From Rhodocyclaceae bacterium (GTDB taxonomy: Bacteria > Pseudomonadota > Gammaproteobacteria > Burkholderiales > Rhodocyclaceae): a DNA stretch of 13,338 bases. Of the stretch, positions 1-5,690 are shown one piece after another. The notes beneath the pieces are model-generated. The model saw only the letters and a program-made list of their open reading frames with translations. It ran no database searches and was not told the DNA's origin. Location: contig DAIEEM010000151.1 in NCBI GenBank assembly GCA_027325905.1, positions 1 to 13,338 of the forward strand, in the 5' to 3' direction. Position 1 is the stretch's first letter; each line of letters starts with the position of its first letter. Made by a program: the position numbers and the translations under genes.

Positions 1-1
1 C

Positions 2-238
2 ATCTTCACCGACGGCGACCTGCGCCGCGCCATGGAGAAACGCGGCGACCTGCGCGGCGTGCCGGTCGCCGATGTCATGACGCCCTGCCCGCGCACCATC
101 GAGCCGCAGCGCCTGGCGGTCGAGGCCGTCGAAATGATGGAACGCCACCGCATCACCCAGCTTCTCGTCGTAGACAACGCCGGTGCCCTCGTCGGCGCAC
201 TGAACATGCACGACCTCTTCCGCGCCAAGGTGGTCTGA
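2..238 (+). CDS. kdsD: Arabinose-5-phosphate isomerase, C-terminal end (partial)
   Basis: The left edge of the window cuts this gene, so only the last 78 or so residues are present. They begin IFTDGDLRRAMEKRGDL and run to the TGA at 236-238. The phrase FTDGDLRR, followed by a VADVMTPCPRTI segment and a LLVVDNAGALVGALNMHDL segment, is the second half of the tandem CBS domain that closes KdsD/KpsF-type sugar isomerases. The catalytic SIS domain lies outside the window. KdsD interconverts ribulose-5-phosphate and arabinose-5-phosphate, the first committed step of Kdo synthesis in the cytoplasm. The stop codon overlaps the kdsC start by one base (TGATG), so the two are probably translationally coupled. 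CBS domains are widespread, but the following kdsC and lpt genes make the KdsD call firm. Confidence 0.88.
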   Translation: MFTDGDLRRAMEKRGDLRGVPVADVMTPCPRTIEPQRLAVEAVEMMERHRITQLLVVDNAGALVGALNMHDLFRAKVV

Positions 239-759
239 TGGCGGCCAGCGCCAAAGCCGTCGGCGTTCGCCTCATGGCCTTCGACATCGACGGCGTCATG
301 ACCGACGGCCGCCTTTATTTCAGCCCGCGCGGCGACGAGATGAAGGCCTTCTTCACGCGCGATGGCCTCGGCCTGAAGATGCTCCAGCGCGCCGGCATCA
401 CCCTTGCCATCATCACGGGCCGCAGTTCCGAGATCGTCGCGCAGCGCGCCGCCAACCTTGGCATCGATCTCGTGCTGCAGGGCGTCGACAACAAGCGCGC
501 GGCCATGGCCGAACTGCTGGCGCGTCAACGATTGGATTTCGCCCAGGCCGCCTACATGGGCGACGACGTCGTCGACGTTGCGGTTATGAAGGCTTGCGGC
601 TTCGCCGCCACCGTCCCCGACGGCCACGCGCTGGCGCGGCGCTGCGCCGACTACGTCGCCCAAACGGCCGCTGGCGCCGGCGCCGTGCGCGAGGTCTGCG
701 AATTCATCCTGCGCGCGCAGGGCAAGCTCGACGACGCCTTCGACCGCTACCTGGCATGA
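238..759 (+). CDS. kdsC: 3-deoxy-D-manno-octulosonate 8-phosphate phosphatase
   Basis: This 173-residue HAD-superfamily phosphatase removes the phosphate from Kdo-8-phosphate in the cytoplasm, giving free Kdo for lipopolysaccharide. All HAD motifs are visible. The nucleophile motif FDIDGVMTDG has D16 and D18. Motif II is ITGRSS with T60. The motif III lysine is K86 in VDNKRAA. Motif IV is YMGDDVVD with D109, D110 and D113. The length matches the cap-less tetrameric KdsC family, which is about 170-190 residues. The start ATG overlaps the kdsD stop, and an AAGGTGG ribosome-binding sequence lies just upstream within kdsD. The 3' end overlaps the lptC start as ATGA. The kdsD-kdsC-lptC-lptA order is the common proteobacterial arrangement, which supports the assignment. 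Nothing in the protein looks damaged. Confidence 0.96.
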   Translation: MAASAKAVGVRLMAFDIDGVMTDGRLYFSPRGDEMKAFFTRDGLGLKMLQRAGITLAIITGRSSEIVAQRAANLGIDLVLQGVDNKRAAMAELLARQRLDFAQAAYMGDDVVDVAVMKACGFAATVPDGHALARRCADYVAQTAAGAGAVREVCEFILRAQGKLDDAFDRYLA

Positions 760-1355
760 GGCATCACGGCGCCGCGCTGTTCCCGATTGCCGTCATGGCC
801 CTGCTGGCGGCTGGCACATTCTGGCTCGAGCGCGCGACGCAGGTCGAAGACGAGGGCCGCGACGGCAATCATCGCCACGACCCGGACTACATCGTCGACA
901 ACTTCAACGTCCGCCGCTTCGACGTGACCGGCAAGCTCCAGCACTTCCTGGTCGCGAAAAAGATGCTACATTACCCCGACGATGACAGCACCGAAGTCAT
1001 GGCGCCGCAGCTTACTTATTACCGCATTCCGCCCGTGCACATCTCTTCTAAGACAGCCTGGCTGGACAAGGACGGTAAGCACATAAGACTGGACGACGAT
1101 GTCCATGTCGTGCGCGACGGCCTCGACGGCAATCCGCCGACCGAGATCACGACCAGCGTTCTCTATGCGATTCCCGACGACGACTTCGCCCACACCGACG
1201 CACCTGTCGTCATTACGCAAGGGCAGACCGTGATGCACGGCACCGGCATGGAGTCGAACAACAAGTCCCAGATTTCGATCCTGTACGGTCGGACGTCGGG
1301 AACGATCTACCAAAAGCAGGCGAACAAGGCGGATGGCGCACATGGAAAGAAATAG
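756..1355 (+). CDS. lptC: LPS export ABC transporter periplasmic protein LptC
   Basis: LptC is the bitopic inner-membrane protein that receives lipopolysaccharide from LptB2FG and hands it to LptA. The predicted product has 199 residues, close to the E. coli length of 191. It has one N-terminal membrane helix, roughly residues 7-24 (AALFPIAVMALLAAGTFWL), followed by a periplasmic domain with the family pattern NFNVRRFDVTGKLQHFLVA and a later HISSKTAWLDKDGKHIRL strand region. The start at 756 is chosen because ATG overlaps the kdsC stop (ATGA) and places the membrane helix at the N terminus. The open frame continues upstream to 594, but there it only antisenses kdsC codon structure as an arginine-rich shadow. 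No strong Shine-Dalgarno sequence precedes it, which fits translational coupling. Its end overlaps lptA by 23 bases. Confidence 0.93.
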   Translation: MRHHGAALFPIAVMALLAAGTFWLERATQVEDEGRDGNHRHDPDYIVDNFNVRRFDVTGKLQHFLVAKKMLHYPDDDSTEVMAPQLTYYRIPPVHISSKTAWLDKDGKHIRLDDDVHVVRDGLDGNPPTEITTSVLYAIPDDDFAHTDAPVVITQGQTVMHGTGMESNNKSQISILYGRTSGTIYQKQANKADGAHGKK

Positions 1356-1974
1356 ACCGAAGGCCGCGCTCACCGGGCTTGCCCTGCTGGCAAGCATCCT
1401 TGGCGTGCTGCCGGCGTTCGCCGAGAAGGCCGACAAGGACAAGCCCGTCAATCTCGAAGCAGACCGCATCACGGTCGACGACGCGCAGCAGGTGCATATC
1501 CTCGAAGGCAACGTCCAACTGGTGCGCGGCACGCTGGTGATTCGTACCGACAGATTGGTCGTCACCCAGGATGCCGACGGCTTCCAGCGCGGCGTCGCCT
1601 ACGGCGGCGTCGACGGCCTCGCGCACTTTCGCCAGAAGCGCGAAGGCAAGGACGAGTACGTCGAAGGCGAAGCGGAGCGCCTCGAACACAACGCCAAGAC
1701 GAACGTCACCGAACTGTTCAACCGCGCCTACGTCAAGAGCGGCCTCGACGAAGTGCGCGGCCAATACATCCGGTACGACGACAATACCGAGACTTACCTT
1801 GTGACCAGCGGTCCCAACGGCACCAGTGCCGCCGCCAAGGGCGGGCCGGGCCGGGTACGCGCCGTCATCCAACCCAGGAACACGGAAGCCGCATCGCCCG
1901 CTCCGGCGGCGGCAACTCAGATGTCGCCGCCGCTCAAGGCGGCGACGGAAATCGCGAATCCCCGCGAGGAGTAA
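1333..1974 (+). CDS. lptA: LPS transport periplasmic protein LptA
   Basis: LptA forms the periplasmic beta-jellyroll filament linking LptC to LptD. The 213-residue product has a signal peptide: positive residues ERNRPK, then a hydrophobic stretch [13 protein letters not shown] and an AFA cleavage site near residue 30. The OstA/LptA repeats follow, for example [34 protein letters not shown] and [22 protein letters not shown]. The C-terminal 40 or so residues are rich in alanine and proline and look like a disordered tail. Two starts are possible. ATG 1333 is given here. ATG 1342 would give a shorter signal peptide n-region and is equally credible, since neither has an ideal ribosome-binding site. 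The gene overlaps lptC by 23 bases. lptB, commonly the next gene, is not present; an enoyl-CoA hydratase begins four bases later. Confidence 0.93.
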   Translation: MAHMERNRPKAALTGLALLASILGVLPAFAEKADKDKPVNLEADRITVDDAQQVHILEGNVQLVRGTLVIRTDRLVVTQDADGFQRGVAYGGVDGLAHFRQKREGKDEYVEGEAERLEHNAKTNVTELFNRAYVKSGLDEVRGQYIRYDDNTETYLVTSGPNGTSAAAKGGPGRVRAVIQPRNTEAASPAPAAATQMSPPLKAATEIANPREE

Positions 1975-1978
1975 AAGT

Positions 1979-2755
1979 ATGGCATACGAAAACATCCGCG
2001 CCGAGACCCGTGGCAAGGTCGGCCTCATCACCCTTGACCGTCCCAAGGCGCTCAACGCCCTCAACGATACGCTGGTCGACGAAGTCGGCGCCGCGCTTGG
2101 CGCCTTCGAAGCCGACGACGATATCGGTTGCATCGTCATCACCGGTTCCGGCAAGGCTTTCGCCGCTGGCGCCGACATCGGCGCCATGAAGGACTTCTCC
2201 CACATGGACGCCTACCGCGGCAACTTCATCACGCGCAACTGGGAGAGTGTCGCGCACTGCCGCAAGCCCGTCATCGCCGCCGTCGCCGGCTTCGCTCTGG
2301 GCGGCGGCTGCGAACTGGCGATGATGTGCGACATGATCTACGCTGCCGATACCGCCAAGTTCGGCCAGCCCGAAGTCAAGCTCGGCACCCTGCCCGGCGC
2401 CGGCGGCACCCAGCGGCTGCCGCGCGCCGTCGGCAAGGCCAAGGCGATGGACATGTGCCTGACGGCACGCTTTATGGACGCGCAGGAAGCCGAGCGCTGC
2501 GGCCTCGTCGCCCGCGTTATTGCGGCCGACAAGCTGCTGGAGGAAACCCTGGCCGCCGCGCAGACCATCGCCGGCTTCTCGCTTCCCGTCGTGATGATGA
2601 TCAAGGAATCGGTCAACCGCGCTTACGAGTCCTCGCTCGCCGAGGGCCTGCTGTTCGAGCGGCGCGGCTTCCACGCCAGCTTCGGCCTGGCCGACCAGAA
2701 GGAAGGCATGGCAGCCTTCCTCGAAAAGCGCAAGCCGGACTTCAAGAACCGCTGA
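1979..2755 (+). CDS. Enoyl-CoA hydratase (crotonase family)
   Basis: This 258-residue crotonase-fold enzyme should hydrate trans-2-enoyl-CoA to (S)-3-hydroxyacyl-CoA in fatty-acid beta-oxidation. The length equals that of classical short-chain enoyl-CoA hydratases. The oxyanion-hole segment [10 protein letters not shown] lies near residues 59-68 and is followed by [16 protein letters not shown] (103-118). The catalytic glutamates E112 and E132 (in [20 protein letters not shown]) are 20 residues apart, the spacing of Glu144/Glu164 in the mammalian enzyme, so the protein should be active as a hydratase rather than only an isomerase. A good ribosome-binding site GAGGAG (1966-1971) sits 7 bases before the ATG. 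The gene begins only 4 bases after lptA and so probably shares its transcript, which is an odd partner. Substrate chain length cannot be told from sequence alone. Confidence 0.93.
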   Translation: MAYENIRAETRGKVGLITLDRPKALNALNDTLVDEVGAALGAFEADDDIGCIVITGSGKAFAAGADIGAMKDFSHMDAYRGNFITRNWESVAHCRKPVIAAVAGFALGGGCELAMMCDMIYAADTAKFGQPEVKLGTLPGAGGTQRLPRAVGKAKAMDMCLTARFMDAQEAERCGLVARVIAADKLLEETLAAAQTIAGFSLPVVMMIKESVNRAYESSLAEGLLFERRGFHASFGLADQKEGMAAFLEKRKPDFKNR

Positions 2756-2778
2756 TCCGCTCGCAGCGCACCATGAGA

Positions 2779-2794
2779 CCGGCCTTCTGGTCGG
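2779..2794 (+). terminator. Weak hairpin after the enoyl-CoA hydratase
   Basis: CCGGCC and GGTCGG can pair through 6 bp (one G-U pair) around a TTCT loop, 24 bases after the hydratase stop codon. There is no T-tract after it, so at best this is a weak or Rho-assisted end point. The position before a strong new promoter is what makes it plausible. Confidence 0.3.
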
Positions 2795-2862
2795 CCCTAT
2801 TGCATGCTCTTGCGCTTATCCCACTGATTAAATGAAGTTTCAGTCGGGCAAAACATTATTTT

Positions 2863-2873
2863 GTGCGGCGCAC
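2863..2873. promoter_or_regulatory. Upstream palindrome GTGC-GGC-GCAC (possible PhaR operator)
   Basis: A perfect inverted repeat with core TGC-N3-GCA lies 10 bases upstream of the phasin -35 box. The core resembles the CTGC-N3-GCAG type of site described for the polyhydroxyalkanoate regulator PhaR in Paracoccus. A second copy of the same pattern lies just downstream of the likely transcription start. Assignment to PhaR is an inference from this pattern and from the regulated gene. Confidence 0.45.
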
Positions 2874-2883
2874 CAAAAACTTG

Positions 2884-2911
2884 TTGACATCGGGAATGCG
2901 AGCCCTATAAT
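2884..2911 (+). promoter_or_regulatory. Perfect-consensus sigma70 promoter of the phasin gene
   Basis: TTGACA (2884-2889) and TATAAT (2906-2911) are both perfect matches to the sigma70 consensus, separated by 16 bp. AT-rich DNA at about 2850-2862 and 2875-2880 could act as an UP element. Transcription should start near 2918, leaving an untranslated leader of roughly 105 bases before the phasin ATG. Such a strong promoter fits a protein that is among the most abundant in polyhydroxyalkanoate-storing cells. Confidence 0.88.
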
Positions 2912-2920
2912 CAACTCATG

Positions 2921-2931
2921 TTGCAGTGCAA
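2921..2931. promoter_or_regulatory. Start-site palindrome TTGCA-G-TGCAA (possible PhaR operator)
   Basis: This perfect 11-bp palindrome has the same TGC-N3-GCA core as the site at 2863-2873. It falls at about +4 to +14 relative to the predicted phasin transcription start, a position where a bound repressor would block initiation. The centres of the two sites are 58 bp apart, with the promoter between them. The identity of the regulator is inferred. Confidence 0.5.
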
Positions 2932-3022
2932 TATCGCGCTTAAGCCAGTCTCAGGAGACGGGACCGAAGGCGCCGCTTCTAGTAATACCACTTTACGCAT
3001 TCAACCCCTTGAGGAGATACAC

Positions 3023-3583
3023 ATGACCTACACGCCCGAGCAATTCGCCGCCGCCAACAAGGCCAATGTCGAGACCGCCCTGACCCTTGCCAACACCGCC
3101 TTCGCCAGCGCGGAACGCATTGCCGCCCTCAACCTGAGCACAGCCCGCACCCTGCTGGAAGAATCGGTTTCCACCGCCAAGACGCTGCTGGCCGCCAAGG
3201 ACGCGCAAGAACTCATGAGCCTGCAAACCACGCTGGCCCAGCCGGCGCTCGACAAGGCCATCGCCTACTCGCGCAACATCTACGAAATCGCCACGCAGAC
3301 CCAGGAAGAGTTCGGCAAGATTTTCGAAGCGCAGTTCGCCGAAGTTAACAAGAACGTCGCCACCGCCCTCGACAAGGCCGCCAAGAACGCCCCGGCCGGT
3401 TCCGATGTCGCCGTCGCCGCCGTCAAGTCCGCGATCGCCGCCGCCAACTCCGCCTACGACACCATCAGCAAGGCCGCCAAGCAGGTTGCCGAGATCACCG
3501 AAGCCAACGTTGCCGCCGCCACCAGCGCGACCGTCAAGGCTGTCGGCGCTTCCGCCACCCCCAAGGCCAAGAAGGCCGCCTAA
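3023..3583 (+). CDS. phaP: Phasin (polyhydroxyalkanoate granule-associated protein)
   Basis: Phasins coat intracellular polyhydroxyalkanoate granules and control their size and number. The predicted protein has 186 residues and opens MTYTPEQFAAANKANVETAL. It then consists of long amphipathic, alanine-rich helices with no membrane segment or cysteine (for example the regions TARTLLEESVSTAKTLLAAK and QTQEEFGKIFEAQFAEVNKN). It ends in a lysine/alanine tail (TPKAKKAA). Length, composition and start match the betaproteobacterial phasin family. The start is fixed by GAGGAG at 3011-3016, six bases before the ATG. An in-frame ATG at 2918 coincides with the predicted transcription start and is not used. 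The gene stands alone between its own consensus promoter and a strong terminator. It encodes a structural protein, so no catalytic residues are expected. Confidence 0.93.
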   Translation: MTYTPEQFAAANKANVETALTLANTAFASAERIAALNLSTARTLLEESVSTAKTLLAAKDAQELMSLQTTLAQPALDKAIAYSRNIYEIATQTQEEFGKIFEAQFAEVNKNVATALDKAAKNAPAGSDVAVAAVKSAIAAANSAYDTISKAAKQVAEITEANVAAATSATVKAVGASATPKAKKAA

Positions 3584-3632
3584 TCGGCTTTAAGTACCGC
3601 CTCCTCCTCCAGCCCCAACAGGCTGGATTCTG

Positions 3633-3658
3633 CCCCGGCCTAGCGCCGGGGTTTTTTT
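3633..3658 (+). terminator. Rho-independent terminator of the phasin gene
   Basis: A perfect 7-bp stem (CCCCGGC / GCCGGGG) with a CTAGC loop is followed directly by seven T residues. It lies 50 bases after the phasin stop codon. The opposing gene ends at 3672. On that strand the hairpin has no T-tract after it, so the element acts mainly on the phasin transcript. Confidence 0.95.
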
Positions 3659-3671
3659 GGCGTTTTGGCGG

Positions 3672-4442
3672 CTAGATCCGCTCGAAATCGAAGCCCAGCC
3701 GGGCAACCTCGGCTTCGATGACGGACATCGCAGCGCCGACCTGCTCCGGTGCGCCGCGGGCGCCGAGTTCAACGTGCCGGCGTAGCGTGTCGTTGCCGAA
3801 GCAAGGAAGACTGAAGACGACGAGCCCCGGATAGTTCGCCTCGACGCTGCGCATCAGTTCGAGCAGGTGGCCCTCCATGCCGTCCCAGACGCGGATGGCG
3901 CGTTCGAGTTCGGCAACGGCGTGGAAACGGTCGCGATAGTAGGTCTCCAGTACCCACTCGGCCATGGGCCAGGACATTTCCGGGAAGCCCGGCAGGAAGT
4001 GGTGGTCGCCGAGGGAGAATCCGGGAATGCGGTTGTAGGGGTTCGGAATGATGCGGCTGCCGGCGGGAAAGCATCCCAGTTCCAGGCGCGCCGGTGTGAT
4101 CCCTTGCTTCGTCTCCGCCATGCGGGCGCGAATCTCGCGCTCTGCATCCGGATGCAGCACCAGGTCGATGCCGGCCGCCGCCGCAGCCGCCTGGCGAGTA
4201 TGGTCGTCGGGCGTGACGCCGATGCCGCCGAAGCTGAACACGATATCGCCGCTAGCCAGGGTACGCCGGAAAGTGTCGACGAGCCGGTCGCGGTCGTCGC
4301 CGATGTACTGCGCCCAGTCGAGATGCAGTCCGCGCGCTGCCAGCAGTTCGACCAGCTTGGCGAAATGTCCGTCGCGGCGCTTGCCGCGCACGATCTCGTC
4401 GCCGATGATGACGGCGCCCCAGCCGTCCGTTTTCGCCTTCAT
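3672..4442 (-). CDS. CinA-like molybdopterin-binding-fold protein
   Basis: The 256-residue product is built on the MoaB/MogA-like molybdopterin-binding fold found in the N-terminal half of CinA (competence/damage-inducible protein A). Visible family marks are AVIIGDEIVRGKRRDGH near residues 10-25, DIVFSFGGIGVTPDDHTRQA at 66-85 (the usual GGTGPTPDD loop, here GGIGVTPDD) and HHFLPGFPEM near 147-156 (compare LPGVPSEM of CinA). There is no C-terminal deamidase domain, so it is not full-length CinA. Family members of this size are common, but their true substrate is not established; annotation as molybdenum cofactor enzyme would overreach. The start at 4442 is chosen because its ATG overlaps the TGA of the upstream membrane-protein gene (ATGA). 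An extension to 4496 would run into that gene. Translational coupling to the membrane protein is likely. Confidence 0.85.
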   Translation of the reverse strand: MKAKTDGWGAVIIGDEIVRGKRRDGHFAKLVELLAARGLHLDWAQYIGDDRDRLVDTFRRTLASGDIVFSFGGIGVTPDDHTRQAAAAAAGIDLVLHPDAEREIRARMAETKQGITPARLELGCFPAGSRIIPNPYNRIPGFSLGDHHFLPGFPEMSWPMAEWVLETYYRDRFHAVAELERAIRVWDGMEGHLLELMRSVEANYPGLVVFSLPCFGNDTLRRHVELGARGAPEQVGAAMSVIEAEVARLGFDFERI

Positions 4443-4816
4443 CCGTTGTCGTTCCAGCGCTCGATGCGGACGCTGCGGCCCGGCAACAGCAGCCACGACA
4501 GTAGCCAGGAGACGACGCTGTAGACCATCGCGCCAAAAAATCCGGCCGAGAATCCGGCGACGACGAAACCGTTGATGAACGAGCCGACGAACCAGAACAA
4601 CAGCCCGTTGATCACGAAGATGAACAGCCCGAGCGACAGCAGCGTCACCGGCAGCGTCAGAAACACCAGGAGCGGGCGGATCAGGGTATTGACCAGTCCC
4701 AGCACCAAAGCCGCCGCCAGCGCGGTGGTGAAGCTAGCCACCGAGATCGACGGCATCAATCGGGCCACGGCCAGCAGCGACACCGCGTTGATGATCCAGA
4801 CCAAAAGTAGTCTCAC
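4439..4816 (-). CDS. Small membrane protein of the phage-holin-4 family (PF04020-like)
   Basis: The 125-residue protein is nearly all hydrophobic, with four likely transmembrane helices: about residues 3-22, 29-46, 50-80 (broken by a Pro-Val-Thr turn) and 84-110. It ends in a short charged tail, RSVRIERWNDNG. The central NTLIRPLLVFLTLPVTLLSLGLFIFVINGLLFW pattern is typical of the family annotated 'phage holin family protein' or 'membrane protein of unknown function', which is widespread on bacterial chromosomes. No lytic role is implied, as there is no endolysin or phage gene nearby. The start is GTG, with GGAGG at 4821-4825 only four bases upstream, a short but usable spacing. It precedes and overlaps the CinA-like gene and follows the EI24 gene after a 160-base gap, so it may be read from the hrpA transcript or its own promoter. 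Confidence 0.85.
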   Translation of the reverse strand: MRLLLVWIINAVSLLAVARLMPSISVASFTTALAAALVLGLVNTLIRPLLVFLTLPVTLLSLGLFIFVINGLLFWFVGSFINGFVVAGFSAGFFGAMVYSVVSWLLSWLLLPGRSVRIERWNDNG

Positions 4817-4953
4817 ACGACCTCCATCAAGAGTCCACGAATTCGCTCAGGGGTGCACGGCCGCAAGCTTCGGTCCCCTCCAACGATGGTCCTCAACCCG
4901 CATTGTATGCCCTGCGATTGCCGGCGCAGGGTCGTCTTACGGCGGCTGCCGTC

Positions 4954-4977
4954 ACCGGATTCCGGATCGCCTCCGGT
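4954..4977 (-). repeat. Inverted repeat at the end of the EI24 gene
   Basis: ACCGGA and TCCGGT form 6-bp arms around a 12-base loop that itself contains TCCGGA. The element overlaps the last base of the EI24 stop codon. It could fold at the 3' end of the hrpA-EI24 message, but it lacks a T-tract, so a terminator role is doubtful. The rest of the 4817-4976 gap shows nothing firm. Confidence 0.3.
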
Positions 4978-5690
4978 CACAACTCCACCCCGCTTTCCCG
5001 GCGCAGGCGCCGCAGGCCGCCCAGGGCCAGATGCACGAACACCAGGGCCGTGTAAGCCGGCGCAAACAAATTGACGACCGGGATGTGCGCCGTCAGCGCC
5101 GTGCCAAAGCCGGCGACATAGAAACGCGGACGCAGGCGCGCCGTCAGCGTGCGCAACTCGCTGCGCGTCGCATGTTCGGCCAGCGCGTCGAAACGGAAAG
5201 TGCGCTGGTTGAGCCAGGCCGTCCATGCCAGCGGCAACACCAGGATGGCGCCCGGCACCAGCAGCAGCGGCAGCGTCGCCAGCCAGCCGACGATGTAGAT
5301 GGCGCCCGCCGCCAGCGTGTTGGCGAGGCTGCCCCAGAAGACGTTCTCGCCGTGCGGCAGCACGTCCGGATAGTCGCGCGCCGCCACCAGAGCCAGCATG
5401 CGCGGCAGCGAAAAAGTGGCCACCAGCATCAGCGCCGTGGCATAGACGAGCGAGGCGAAAGCCGCCAGCAGCAGGAATACGGCCGCCCAATGCGCCATCC
5501 ATGCCCATCCCGACCTCTCGAATGTCGGCAGCATGCCGGAGATCAGGGCGATGCCGTGCGCCCAGACGGCGGTGGCGACGATGCCCCAGATGCCGAGCGC
5601 GACCAGCGGCGGCCATACCGCCTGCCAGAGCATGTCGGCCCGTGCGAGGTCGCGCGCCGCACGGGCGAATACCGCGAACAATTCAAGCAC
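4977..5690 (-). CDS. EI24-domain (CysZ-like) integral membrane protein
   Basis: The predicted 237-residue protein has several long hydrophobic segments: about residues 25-52, 66-95, 118-150 and 190-218. It matches the EI24/CysZ-type family (PF07264) through the closing block LNQRTFRFDALAEHATRSEL and the segment AHIPVVNLFAPAYTALVFVHLAL. Family members sit in the inner membrane. CysZ itself transports sulfate, but betaproteobacterial EI24 proteins next to hrpA have no proven substrate and none is claimed here. The start is GTG at 5690, eight bases inside the end of hrpA, with a GGGAG ribosome-binding sequence 5 bases or so upstream, so translation is probably coupled to hrpA. An alternative start at the internal Met20 would lose conserved N-terminal sequence. 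Confidence 0.85.
   Translation of the reverse strand: MLELFAVFARAARDLARADMLWQAVWPPLVALGIWGIVATAVWAHGIALISGMLPTFERSGWAWMAHWAAVFLLLAAFASLVYATALMLVATFSLPRMLALVAARDYPDVLPHGENVFWGSLANTLAAGAIYIVGWLATLPLLLVPGAILVLPLAWTAWLNQRTFRFDALAEHATRSELRTLTARLRPRFYVAGFGTALTAHIPVVNLFAPAYTALVFVHLALGGLRRLRRESGVEL

Noticed and set aside
594..755. 54-codon upstream extension of lptC
   Set aside because: It overlaps kdsC out of frame and encodes only arginine-rich shadow sequence. The ATG at 756 overlaps the kdsC stop and gives a proper membrane anchor.
2918..3022. Upstream in-frame ATG of the phasin gene
   Set aside because: It lies at the predicted transcription start and has no ribosome-binding site. The ATG at 3023 has GAGGAG six bases before it and the family-typical N terminus.
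4439..4816. Phage lysis cassette suggested by the 'holin' family name
   Set aside because: No endolysin, spanin or other phage gene is near. Proteins of this family are ordinary chromosomal membrane proteins.
4902..4907. TACAAT on the minus strand as a promoter for the holin-family gene
   Set aside because: The hexamer is a fair -10 match, but nothing like a -35 box stands at 16-18 bp, so the call cannot be supported.
4813..5616. 267-codon minus-strand frame over the EI24 gene
   Set aside because: It is out of frame with the clear EI24-family protein, and its translation is a G/A/R/H-rich shadow.
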